From the NCBI RefSeq assembly GCF_001619615.1, contig NZ_LQQP01000012.1, positions 1 through 64,000 of the forward strand: a stretch of 64,000 nucleotides of DNA, in the 5' to 3' direction. Of the stretch, positions 1 to 7,282 are shown piece by piece. The notes beneath the pieces are model-generated. The model saw nothing but the letters and a program-made list of their open reading frames with translations. It ran no database searches and was not told where the DNA came from. The stretch comes from Microbacterium sp. T32. GTDB taxonomy: Bacteria > Actinomycetota > Actinomycetes > Actinomycetales > Microbacteriaceae. Made by a program: the position numbers and the translations under genes. Positions within the stretch are counted from its first letter, which is position 1. Each line of letters starts with the position of its first letter.

Positions 1-954
1 GACGGAGGGCACCTTGCCGAGCTTCTGCACGAGAAGGGCTACGAAGTCTTCGGTCTGATCCGCGGACAGAACAACCCGCGAAAAGAGGCGACCGTCGCGG
101 AATTCCCCTATGTCACGCTGATCGAGGGCGATCTGATCGACCCCACCTCGCTGGTCCGCGCCGTCGAGACGTCGGATCCCGACGAGGTCTACAACCTCGC
201 CGCCGTCAGCCACGTCGGATACTCGTTCAAGAACCCCACCCTCACCGCCGACGTGACGGCAAAGGGCGTGCTGAACGTTCTCGAGGCGGTCCGCATCACC
301 GGCCGCACCGAGCGCACCAAGGTCTACCAGGCATCCACGTCCGAGATGTTCGGCGGGCTCGACTACAACCGCCCCGGAGCCGGCTACAACGAGAACTCGC
401 TGTTCCACCCGCGCAGCCCCTACGGCGTCGCGAAGCTCTACGGCCACTGGATCGCGAAGAACTACCGCGAGAGTTACGGCATGTTCGTCTCCTGCGGCAT
501 CCTGTTCAACCACGAGGGCGAGCGCCGCGGCGTCGAGTTCGTGACCCGCAAGATCACCCACGCCGTGGCGCGGATCAAGCTCGGCCTGCAGCCGAACATC
601 GAGCTCGGCGACCTGTGGCCCAAGCGCGACTGGGGGTACGCCGGAGACTACGTCGAGGGCATGTGGCGGATGCTGCAGCACGACACTCCCGACGACTTCG
701 TCCTCGCGACCGGTGAGACGCACTCCATCGAGGAGTTCCTCACGCTCGCCTTCGCCGAGATCGGCATCGACGACTGGCGCCCCTACGTCGTCCAGAACCC
801 CGCGTTCATGCGACCGGCCGAGGTCGACATCCTCCTCGGCGACCCCTCGAAGGCGGAGAACGAGCTCGGCTGGCGCCGCGAGGTCGACTTCCCCGGCCTG
901 GTCCGGCTCATGGTCGCGCACGACCTGGCGGAACAGGCCCGGTTGCACGGATGA
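1..954 (+). CDS. gmd: GDP-mannose 4,6-dehydratase, 5' end cut by window
   Basis: Converts GDP-D-mannose to GDP-4-keto-6-deoxy-D-mannose with tightly bound NADP, the entry step to GDP-linked 6-deoxyhexoses for surface glycans. The frame is open from base 1, beginning DGGHLAELLHEKGYEV, the end of the nucleotide-binding glycine motif, so only about ten N-terminal residues are missing. Visible short-chain dehydrogenase catalytic residues are T113-S114-E115 in the TSEMFG motif and the Y141xxxK145 pair. The C-terminal WRREVDFPGLVRLM segment is typical of Gmd. The stop overlaps the next start as ATGA, so it is translationally coupled to the reductase. Identity is secure from sequence; the final sugar is inferred. 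Confidence 0.93.
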   Translation, partial: DGGHLAELLHEKGYEVFGLIRGQNNPRKEATVAEFPYVTLIEGDLIDPTSLVRAVETSDPDEVYNLAAVSHVGYSFKNPTLTADVTAKGVLNVLEAVRITGRTERTKVYQASTSEMFGGLDYNRPGAGYNENSLFHPRSPYGVAKLYGHWIAKNYRESYGMFVSCGILFNHEGERRGVEFVTRKITHAVARIKLGLQPNIELGDLWPKRDWGYAGDYVEGMWRMLQHDTPDDFVLATGETHSIEEFLTLAFAEIGIDDWRPYVVQNPAFMRPAEVDILLGDPSKAENELGWRREVDFPGLVRLMVAHDLAEQARLHG

Positions 955-1874
955 CCCGAACCCTCGTCGTCACCGGCGCCGCCGGATTCGTCGGCGCCCA
1001 CCTCTGCCGGATCGCGGCCGAGGCCGGCTTCTCGGTCTTCGCCATCGGTCGGGAGGAGCGCGTGCCGGATTCTCTCGACGGCATCGCGGACCAATACGTG
1101 GGTGTGGACCTCACGGAGGAGTGGCCCTCGACAGCACCGACGGACGCAGATGTGGTCCACCTCGCGGGCCTCGCGGCCGTGGGCGGCTCGTTCAGTCGCC
1201 CGCAGCTCTACCTCTCGGCCAACAGCGCCATGGTCACTCACCTCGGAGAGGCGCTCCTCCGCGGCTCCGGCGGAGGCCGAGTGGTCGGCGTCAGCTCCGG
1301 TGCGGTCTACGCGGCGACCCCCGGTGCTTCGGTCATCGACGAGTCGTCGCCCCTGGGGTTCACCTCGCCCTACGCCGTGAGCAAAGTGCTCGTCGAGAAC
1401 CAGCTGGCCTACTACCGCGGTCGGGGTCTCGACACGGTGGTCGCTCGACCGTTCAACCATTCCGGTCCCGGCCAGGGCCCCGGTTTCCTCATCCCCGACC
1501 TCGCGCGCCGGATCGCGGAGCTGCCGGCCGGTGCGACGGTGACCACGGGGTCGCTGGTGACGCGTCGTGACTACACCGACGTGCGTGACGTCGCCCGCGC
1601 TTACCTGGCTCTCATCACCGCGCCCACCCTGGATCACGCTCTGTACAACGTGGCCTCGGGCTCGGCCCACTCGGGTAAGGAGATCCTGGCGACGATCTGC
1701 GCTGTGCTGGAACGTCCCGTTCCCGAGACGCGCACGGATCCCGACCTCATCCGGCCGAACGATCCTGCATCCATCACCGGGGATGCGGAACGCCTGCGAC
1801 GCGAGACGGGATGGGTGCCGCGCATCCCGTTCGCGCGGATGATCGCGGAGAGCGTGTCGTCGGTTCTCGCCTGA
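951..1874 (+). CDS. rmd: NAD-dependent epimerase/dehydratase, probable GDP-6-deoxy-D-mannose reductase
   Basis: A 307-residue extended short-chain dehydrogenase. It has the N-terminal TGAAGFVGAHL dinucleotide-binding motif (residues 8-18) and a Y141AVSK145 catalytic pair. Following gmd with an ATGA overlap, it most likely reduces the 4-keto-6-deoxy intermediate to GDP-D-rhamnose or GDP-6-deoxy-D-talose; a GDP-fucose-synthase-like epimerase/reductase is the alternative and cannot be separated by eye. Likely cytoplasmic, feeding polysaccharide or glycoprotein synthesis. The convergent neighbour, a protein O-mannosyltransferase, also uses mannose-derived donors, but a functional link is inference only. 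Confidence 0.85.
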   Translation: MTRTLVVTGAAGFVGAHLCRIAAEAGFSVFAIGREERVPDSLDGIADQYVGVDLTEEWPSTAPTDADVVHLAGLAAVGGSFSRPQLYLSANSAMVTHLGEALLRGSGGGRVVGVSSGAVYAATPGASVIDESSPLGFTSPYAVSKVLVENQLAYYRGRGLDTVVARPFNHSGPGQGPGFLIPDLARRIAELPAGATVTTGSLVTRRDYTDVRDVARAYLALITAPTLDHALYNVASGSAHSGKEILATICAVLERPVPETRTDPDLIRPNDPASITGDAERLRRETGWVPRIPFARMIAESVSSVLA

Positions 1875-1888
1875 CTCCCCGCGCCGAA

Positions 1889-1957
1889 GTTCGCAGAATC
1901 CCGCGTTCTTCGCAGAATTCCGGCCGAATCCTGCGAGCTTCGCGCGGATCTGCGAAC
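1889..1957. repeat. intergenic hairpin element built on TTCGCAGA words
   Basis: The 100-bp spacer between convergent rmd and pmt holds GTTCGCAGA at 1889-1897 and its exact inverse TCTGCGAAC at 1949-1957. Degenerate copies lie inside (CTTCGCAGAATTC at 1908-1920, GAATCCTGCGAGC at 1926-1938), giving a forward-forward-reverse-reverse order. It could fold into a long hairpin and act as a bidirectional terminator. No U-tract is present. Confidence 0.6.
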
Positions 1958-1974
1958 GAAGGCGGGCCGCGGGG

Positions 1975-3537
1975 TCAGATCCAGCTCGGCATCCAGTTGT
2001 GCAGGCGCCAGAACTCGTAGGGCACCGGCAGCGCCGTCCACACCGGGTACCAGAACGCCGAGAGGATGACGCACACCGCGAGGAACACGACGACCCAGGC
2101 CTGCCCGGTCGCCCGGGGCATCGACCTCGGGCCCCGCGCGAGATCACGCAGCGCGAACGTCAGCGCCAGCACGAGGAACGGCACCATCGCCACCGTGTAG
2201 AACTGGAAGATCGTCCGCTCGGGGTACAGCAGCCACGGCACGTAGGTCGCCGCGAGGCCCATGAGCACGAGGCCGTACCGTCCGTCGCGCCGCAGGACGA
2301 ACCGCACCAGAAGATAAATGGATGCCACGATCCCGGCCCACCACAGCAGGGGGTTGTCGATGCTCGAGATGGCCTCGGTGCAGCCGCTGGGGAGCTGGCA
2401 TCCGTTCACTCCGAAATCGTCCTGGTGCCAGTACATCGAGGTCGGGCGGATCATCAGCGGCCACTGCCACGCAGGGCTCGCGTACGAGTGCGGCGTCGAC
2501 AGGCCCACGTGGAACGCGTACATCGACTGGTGGTAGCCCCAGAGGTTCTGGAGCGGCAGCGGCACCCACGCCCAGAAGCCGGTGGCGGGCGTCGCGTCGA
2601 GCGCGTGCCGGTCGTAACCGCCGTCGGTGAAGAGCCACCCCGACCAGCTCGCGAGGTAGACGACGGCGGCGAGCGGCACGAGCTGCACGAACGACACGAG
2701 TCCCTGCCGCACAGCGTCGACCGGCCACTGCACCACCCCGGCGCGACGGCGGGCGAGGGCGTCGGTGATCACGACGTAGATGCCGATGCCGGCGATGACG
2801 TACAGCCCCGACCACTTCACCGCCGTGGCCGCGCCCGCGGCGAGGCCGGCGGCCAGCAGCCACGGGCGGTTCCAGAACAGCGGGCCCCACGTCGACTCGC
2901 GCGGCTCGCGCGCCGCCCACCGCTCGCGCATGGCCCGCCGGTCGAGCGCGAGGAACCACAGTGCCAGCACGATGAAGAACGTCAGGAAGCCGTCGAGCAG
3001 CGCCACGCGGCTCAGCACGATCCCGAGGCCGTCGATCGCCAGGAGACCGGATGCCACGGACGCGAAGACGAGCGACCCGGTGAGCGTCTTCGCGAGCAGG
3101 TACACCAGCAGGACCGTCGCCGTGCCGAAGACGACCGCGGCGATCCGCCACCCCGTTGAGGAATCCGCACCGAACAGCGCCATGCCCGCACCGATGAAGA
3201 CGCGGCCGAGAGGCGGGTGTACGACGTAGCTGCCGACCCCCGTGAAGAAGTCCGTGTCGCCCGCGGCGAAGCGCTCGTCCGCGCCGCCCGGCCAGTTCGA
3301 CGGGAACCCGAGGAGCCACTGGCTCCAGCCGTCCTTCACGTAGTACGTCTCGTCGAAGACCAGCTGGTGCGGGTTGCCGACGTTCACGATGCGCAGCAGG
3401 AAGGCGATCAGCGTGATGATCGTCGGGGCGAGCCAGCGCCACCGCCGTGCGCTGCGGGGATCGGCGAGCAGGCTGTCGCGCCAGCGATCGAGGCGCGTCC
3501 GTTCGTCCGAGGACAGGAGCGGGGGGACGGCGGTCAC
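1975..3537 (-). CDS. pmt: dolichyl-phosphate-mannose-protein mannosyltransferase (PMT, GT39)
   Basis: Polytopic membrane enzyme that transfers mannose from polyprenyl-phosphate-mannose to Ser/Thr of secreted proteins during export. About 520 residues with roughly eleven hydrophobic segments. The essential acidic DE pair of extracytoplasmic loop 1 is visible in HQLVFDETYYV near residue 62, and the C-terminal four-helix PMT region (YPERTIFQFYTVAMVPF) is present. An ATG at 3549 would give four more residues, but it lies inside a TATGCT hexamer (3545-3550) seven bases before GTG 3537. I therefore chose the GTG as a leaderless start. Divergent from rsmI, as for M. tuberculosis Rv1002c/Rv1003. Confidence 0.92.
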   Translation of the reverse strand: MTAVPPLLSSDERTRLDRWRDSLLADPRSARRWRWLAPTIITLIAFLLRIVNVGNPHQLVFDETYYVKDGWSQWLLGFPSNWPGGADERFAAGDTDFFTGVGSYVVHPPLGRVFIGAGMALFGADSSTGWRIAAVVFGTATVLLVYLLAKTLTGSLVFASVASGLLAIDGLGIVLSRVALLDGFLTFFIVLALWFLALDRRAMRERWAAREPRESTWGPLFWNRPWLLAAGLAAGAATAVKWSGLYVIAGIGIYVVITDALARRRAGVVQWPVDAVRQGLVSFVQLVPLAAVVYLASWSGWLFTDGGYDRHALDATPATGFWAWVPLPLQNLWGYHQSMYAFHVGLSTPHSYASPAWQWPLMIRPTSMYWHQDDFGVNGCQLPSGCTEAISSIDNPLLWWAGIVASIYLLVRFVLRRDGRYGLVLMGLAATYVPWLLYPERTIFQFYTVAMVPFLVLALTFALRDLARGPRSMPRATGQAWVVVFLAVCVILSAFWYPVWTALPVPYEFWRLHNWMPSWI

Positions 3538-3544
3538 GGCCCCC

Positions 3545-3554
3545 AGCATAAGGT
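3545..3554. promoter_or_regulatory. overlapping divergent -10 boxes for pmt and rsmI
   Basis: On the minus strand TATGCT (3550-3545) is followed after seven bases by the pmt GTG. On the plus strand TAAGGT (3549-3554) is followed after six bases by the rsmI GTG at 3561. The boxes share two bases and neither gene has a Shine-Dalgarno sequence, so both transcripts are probably leaderless and compete for polymerase. Confidence 0.6.
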
Positions 3555-3560
3555 GGGGCG

Positions 3561-4379
3561 GTGATCATCCTGGCGGCGACCCCCATCGGAAACCTGGGCG
3601 ACGCGTCGCGACGCCTGGTCGAGGCTCTCGAGAACGCCACGGTCGTCGCGGCGGAGGACACCCGCACCACTCAGCGGCTGCTCGCCGGTCTCGGGATCGC
3701 GAACCGGCCGCGGCTCCTCGCGCTGCACGACCACAACGAGAAGGAACGCGCGGGCGAGCTCGTCGAACTCGCCCGCGAGGACGACCTCCTCGTGCTGAGC
3801 GATGCCGGCATGCCGACGGTCAGCGATCCCGGGTACGGGCTCGTCGCGGCCGCCGCCGCGGCGGGTGTCACGGTCACCGCGATTCCCGGCCCGAGCGCCG
3901 TCGTCACCGCCCTCGCCGTCGCCGGGCTCCCGACCGACCGCTTCGCGTTCGAGGGGTTCCCGCGCCGTAAGCCGGGCGAGCGCCGCCGGGCGTTCGCCGA
4001 CCTCGCCGCCGAGACGCGGACCCTGGTGTTCTTCGAGTCGCCGTCGCGGCTGGCATCCACTCTCGACGATCTCGCGTCCGCGTTCGGCGCCGACCGTCCC
4101 GCCGCGGTCTGCCGCGAGCTGACGAAGCTGCACGAGGAGGTGCGCCGCGGCACGCTGGCGGAGCTCGCCGCCTGGGCGGCCGACGGCGTGCGCGGCGAGA
4201 TCGCGATCGTCGTCGGCGGTGCGTCCGCGCGCGAGGTGGCGTTCCCGGATGCCGTGACCCAGGTGCTCGAACTCGTGCGCGGCGGCGCACGGCTCAAGGA
4301 GGCCGCGGCCGAGGTCGCGTCGCTCACCGGGCACTCGTCGCGCGAGCTGTACCAGGCGGCGCTCGCCGTCAGGGGCTGA
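3561..4379 (+). CDS. rsmI: 16S rRNA (cytidine(1402)-2'-O)-methyltransferase
   Basis: 272 residues of the tetrapyrrole-methylase fold; uses S-adenosylmethionine to methylate the 2'-O of C1402 in the ribosomal P-site region. Visible family signatures are AATPIGNLGDAS at the N-terminus, DAGMPTVSDPG near residue 80, GPSAVVTAL and the FFESPSRL motif near residue 155. Length is normal for RsmI. GTG 3561 follows TAAGGT by six bases with no ribosome binding site, so a leaderless mRNA is likely. The gene is followed by a small hairpin before metG. Confidence 0.93.
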   Translation: MIILAATPIGNLGDASRRLVEALENATVVAAEDTRTTQRLLAGLGIANRPRLLALHDHNEKERAGELVELAREDDLLVLSDAGMPTVSDPGYGLVAAAAAAGVTVTAIPGPSAVVTALAVAGLPTDRFAFEGFPRRKPGERRRAFADLAAETRTLVFFESPSRLASTLDDLASAFGADRPAAVCRELTKLHEEVRRGTLAELAAWAADGVRGEIAIVVGGASAREVAFPDAVTQVLELVRGGARLKEAAAEVASLTGHSSRELYQAALAVRG

Positions 4380-4380
4380 C

Positions 4381-4406
4381 GCCGACACACGGCCGGACGT
4401 GTCGGC
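4381..4406 (+). terminator. weak hairpin between rsmI and metG
   Basis: GCCGACAC (4381-4388) pairs with GTGTCGGC (4399-4406) immediately after the rsmI stop. There is no U-tract, and the metG -10 box begins ten bases later. A terminator role is plausible, not certain. Confidence 0.45.
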
Positions 4407-4415
4407 CGTCCCCCG

Positions 4416-4421
4416 TAGAAT
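4416..4421 (+). promoter_or_regulatory. -10 box of leaderless metG
   Basis: TAGAAT at 4416-4421 is followed by exactly six bases (CCTGGG) and GTG 4428. No Shine-Dalgarno precedes the start, so transcription probably begins at the start codon. Confidence 0.6.
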
Positions 4422-4427
4422 CCTGGG

Positions 4428-6002
4428 GTGACTTCCGGCCGATCGTTCTACATCACCACGCCGATCTACTACCCGAGCGACGTGCCCCACATCGGGCACG
4501 GCTACACGACCGTGGCGGTGGACGCGCTCGCGCGGTGGCACCGGCAGTCCGGTGACGACACCTGGATGCTGACGGGTACCGACGAGCACGGCCAGAAGAT
4601 GATGCGCGCCGCCGCGGCGAACAACCACACGCCGCAGGAGTGGGTCGACAAGCTCGTCAGCGAGTCCTGGTTCCCGCTGCTGAAGACCCTCGACGTCGCC
4701 AACGACGACTTCATCCGTACGAGCCAGCCGCGTCACGAGGAGCGCGTCGAGAAGTTCGTGCAGGCGCTGTACGAGCGCGGCTACATCTACGCGGGCGAGT
4801 TCGAGGCGCTGTACTGCGTCGGCTGCGAGGAGTTCAAGACCGAGGCCGAGATCGTCGACGGCGAGGGCCCGTTCGAGGGTCTGAAGGTCTGCGCGATCCA
4901 CTCGAAGCCCCTCGAGCTGCTGCAGGAGAAGAACTACTTCTTCAAGCTCAGCGAGTTCCAGGAGCCGCTGCTCGAGCTCTACCGCTCGGTGCCCGACTTC
5001 GTGAGGCCCGACTCCGCGCGCAACGAGGTCGTCTCGTTCGTGAAGAACGGTCTGAAAGACCTCTCGATCTCGCGGTCGACGTTCGACTGGGGCATCCAGG
5101 TGCCGTGGGACGACTCGCACGTCATCTACGTGTGGGTCGACGCGCTGCTGAACTACGCCACGGCCGTCGGCTACGGCAGCGACCCCGAGGAGTTCGCGCG
5201 CCGCTGGCCCGCGTACCACGTCGTGGGCAAGGACATCCTGCGCTTCCACGCCGTGATCTGGCCCGCGATGCTCATGGCGGCGGGGCTCGAGGTGCCCCGC
5301 GGCGTCTTCGCGCACGGCTGGCTGCTGGTCGGCGGCGAGAAGATGTCGAAGTCGAAGCTCACCGGTATCGCACCGACCGAGATCACCGACGTCTTCGGTT
5401 CCGACGCGTACCGCTTCTACTTCCTCTCCGCGATCGCGTTCGGACAGGACGGGTCGTTCTCGTGGGAAGACCTCTCCGCCCGCTACCAGGCCGAACTCGC
5501 CAACGGCTTCGGCAACCTGGCATCCCGGTCGATCGCGATGATCGAGCGGTACTTCGAGGGGATCGTGCCGCCGGCGGGGGAGTACACCGACGCCGACCTC
5601 GCGATTCAGAAGACGGTCGCGGATGCCGCGAGCAACGCTGACGCGGCCATCGAGCGGTTCCGCATCGACGAGGCGATCGACGCGATCTGGACGATCGTCG
5701 ACGCGCTGAACCAGTACATCACCGAGAACGAGCCGTGGGCGTTGGCGAAGGACGACGCGCAGCGCGAGCGCCTCGGCACGGTTCTGTACACCGCGGCCGA
5801 GGGTCTCCGCGCTCTCGCCGTGCTGCTGTCGCCCGTCATGCCGATCTCGACCGAGAAGCTCTGGATCGCCCTCGGCGCCGCCGAGAGCATCGGGCGTCTG
5901 CAGGACCAGCCGCTGCGGGAGGCCGGTGCGTGGGGCGTGCTGCGTCCGGGCACGTCGGTCAACGGTCTGTCGCCGCTGTTCCCGCGCGTCGAGCAGGCAT
6001 GA
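4428..6002 (+). CDS. metG: methionyl-tRNA synthetase
   Basis: Class I aminoacyl-tRNA synthetase that charges tRNA-Met and initiator tRNA. 524 residues, the short form without the C-terminal tRNA-binding (EMAP-like) domain. HIGH is at residues 21-24 and KMSKS at 305-309. A zinc-knuckle-like CVGC is followed by a CAIH pair near residues 126-165. The GTG start follows a TAGAAT box by six bases and the N-terminus (FYITTPIYYPSDVPHIGHGY) fits the family. The stop overlaps the tatD start as ATGA, so the two genes are coupled, as in other actinobacteria. Confidence 0.97.
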   Translation: MTSGRSFYITTPIYYPSDVPHIGHGYTTVAVDALARWHRQSGDDTWMLTGTDEHGQKMMRAAAANNHTPQEWVDKLVSESWFPLLKTLDVANDDFIRTSQPRHEERVEKFVQALYERGYIYAGEFEALYCVGCEEFKTEAEIVDGEGPFEGLKVCAIHSKPLELLQEKNYFFKLSEFQEPLLELYRSVPDFVRPDSARNEVVSFVKNGLKDLSISRSTFDWGIQVPWDDSHVIYVWVDALLNYATAVGYGSDPEEFARRWPAYHVVGKDILRFHAVIWPAMLMAAGLEVPRGVFAHGWLLVGGEKMSKSKLTGIAPTEITDVFGSDAYRFYFLSAIAFGQDGSFSWEDLSARYQAELANGFGNLASRSIAMIERYFEGIVPPAGEYTDADLAIQKTVADAASNADAAIERFRIDEAIDAIWTIVDALNQYITENEPWALAKDDAQRERLGTVLYTAAEGLRALAVLLSPVMPISTEKLWIALGAAESIGRLQDQPLREAGAWGVLRPGTSVNGLSPLFPRVEQA

Positions 6003-6916
6003 GCACGCCTGTCGAGCGGCCCCGCGGCACGATCGAGGGCGGCGACCCGAGCCAGTACGTGCGCGAGCGGTCGGCCGACGGTCGGCGCGACGTGAGCTAC
6101 CCGCCCGCACCCGAGCCGCTCGGCGTGCCCGTGTACGACAACCACACGCACCTCGAGATCGAGGACGGCGAGACCGGCCTCTCGCTCGACGAGCAGCTCC
6201 AGCGGGCGCTGGCCGTGGGCGTGCACGGCGTCGTCCAGGCCGGGGGAGACGTCGACTCGTCGCGCTGGTCCGCGTGGGCCGCGGCCACGCATCCGCGCGT
6301 GCTCGCGGCGGTGGCGATCCACCCGAACGAGGCGCCGGCGTACGCCGCTGCGGGCGAATTGGATGCCGCGATCGCGGTCATCGACGAGCTTGCGGCAGAG
6401 CCCCGGGTGCGTGCCATCGGCGAGACGGGCCTCGACTTCTTCCGAACCGAGGCGGATGGCATCCCGGCCCAGCTCCGCTCGTTCGAGGCGCACATCGCCC
6501 TCGCAAAGAAGCACGGCATCGCCATGCAGATCCACGATCGCGACGCCCACGACGCCGTTCTGGAGACGCTGGAGCGCGTCGGCGCCCCCGAGAAGACGGT
6601 GTTCCACTGCTTCTCCGGCGACGCCGACATGGCCCGCATCGCGGCCGACCGCGGGTACTACCTCTCCTTCGCGGGCAACGTCACGTTCAAGAACGCCCAG
6701 AACCTGCGCGACGCCCTCGCCGTGACCCCGCGCGAGCGGATCCTCGTCGAGACCGACGCGCCGTTCCTCACCCCGGCGCCGTACCGCGGCCGCCCGAACG
6801 CGCCGTACCTCATCCCGGTGACGCTGCGCTTCCTGGCACCCGAACTCGGTATCGACGTCGACGATCTCGCCGCCCAGGTGGCCGCCAACACCCTCGAGGT
6901 GTACGGGGAGTTCTGA
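5999..6916 (+). CDS. tatD: TatD family metal-dependent deoxyribonuclease
   Basis: 305-residue TIM-barrel hydrolase of the TatD/YcfH family, a probable 3'-5' exonuclease or DNA-repair nuclease in the cytoplasm. Metal ligands are seen in HTH (H49, H51), GETGLDFFR, QIHDRDAHD, HCFSGD and the closing VETDAPFLTP. The first ~45 residues (proline- and arginine-rich up to VYDN) extend beyond the usual family start. The ATG overlapping the metG stop (ATGA) is nevertheless the best start. In M. tuberculosis rpfB lies downstream of tatD; here the 97-bp repeat array occupies that position. Confidence 0.93.
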   Translation: MSTPVERPRGTIEGGDPSQYVRERSADGRRDVSYPPAPEPLGVPVYDNHTHLEIEDGETGLSLDEQLQRALAVGVHGVVQAGGDVDSSRWSAWAAATHPRVLAAVAIHPNEAPAYAAAGELDAAIAVIDELAAEPRVRAIGETGLDFFRTEADGIPAQLRSFEAHIALAKKHGIAMQIHDRDAHDAVLETLERVGAPEKTVFHCFSGDADMARIAADRGYYLSFAGNVTFKNAQNLRDALAVTPRERILVETDAPFLTPAPYRGRPNAPYLIPVTLRFLAPELGIDVDDLAAQVAANTLEVYGEF

Positions 6917-6944
6917 CCCGCTGCGACCGCTCTGCGTCGGGGCG

Positions 6945-7228
6945 TTGACTCAGTGATCCGCGTATCCTCAGTTCGCCCGGGGTGGATCCCGCCGAGGTCG
7001 TGCGGATCGCGGAGGTCATGCCGGCGGCTCGCGTCGCGGCCGTGGCTCAGTGATTCGCGCACGCTCAGTCGTTTCGGGGCGGGTGCCGCTGAGCTTGTGC
7101 CGATCGCGGAGGTTGTGCCGGCGGCTCGCGTCGCGGCCGTGGCTCAGTGGTTCGCGCACGCTCAGTCGTTTCGGGGCGGGTGCCACTGAGCTTGTGCGGA
7201 TCGCGGAGGTTGTGCCGCAGCGCACACG
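6945..7228. repeat. 97-bp tandem repeat, three units
   Basis: Three head-to-tail units of 97 bp, boundaries about 6945-7041, 7042-7138 and 7139-7228 (last one shorter). Anchors GTGGCTCAGTG at 7042 and 7139 are exactly 97 bp apart; the first unit is diverged (TTGACTCAGTG). Conserved blocks include GATCGCGGAGGT and GGCGGCTCGCGTCGCGGCC. This fills most of the 366-bp tatD-to-transporter gap. The open frames across it differ by strand and look like repeat artefacts, so I call no gene. Confidence 0.85.
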
Positions 7229-7244
7229 GCACCAGACACGACGG

Positions 7245-7272
7245 AGGCCGGCACCCCTCGGGGCGCCGGCCT
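7245..7272 (-). terminator. terminator hairpin of the sugar porter gene
   Basis: AGGCCGGC (7245-7252) pairs perfectly with GCCGGCCT (7265-7272), extended by CCCC/GGGG in the loop, ten bases past the minus-strand stop at 7283. There is no U-run, which is common in high-GC actinobacteria. Confidence 0.7.
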
Positions 7273-7282
7273 TCGCAATTCG

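Noticed and set aside
5735..5998. 88-residue N-terminal extension of TatD into metG
   Set aside because: It overlaps metG out of frame and has no TatD features. ATG 5999 in an ATGA overlap is the natural start.
6945..7228. CRISPR array or coding repeats
   Set aside because: The repeat is contiguous head-to-tail with a 97-bp period and no unique spacers; the open frames across it differ by strand and have no recognisable product.
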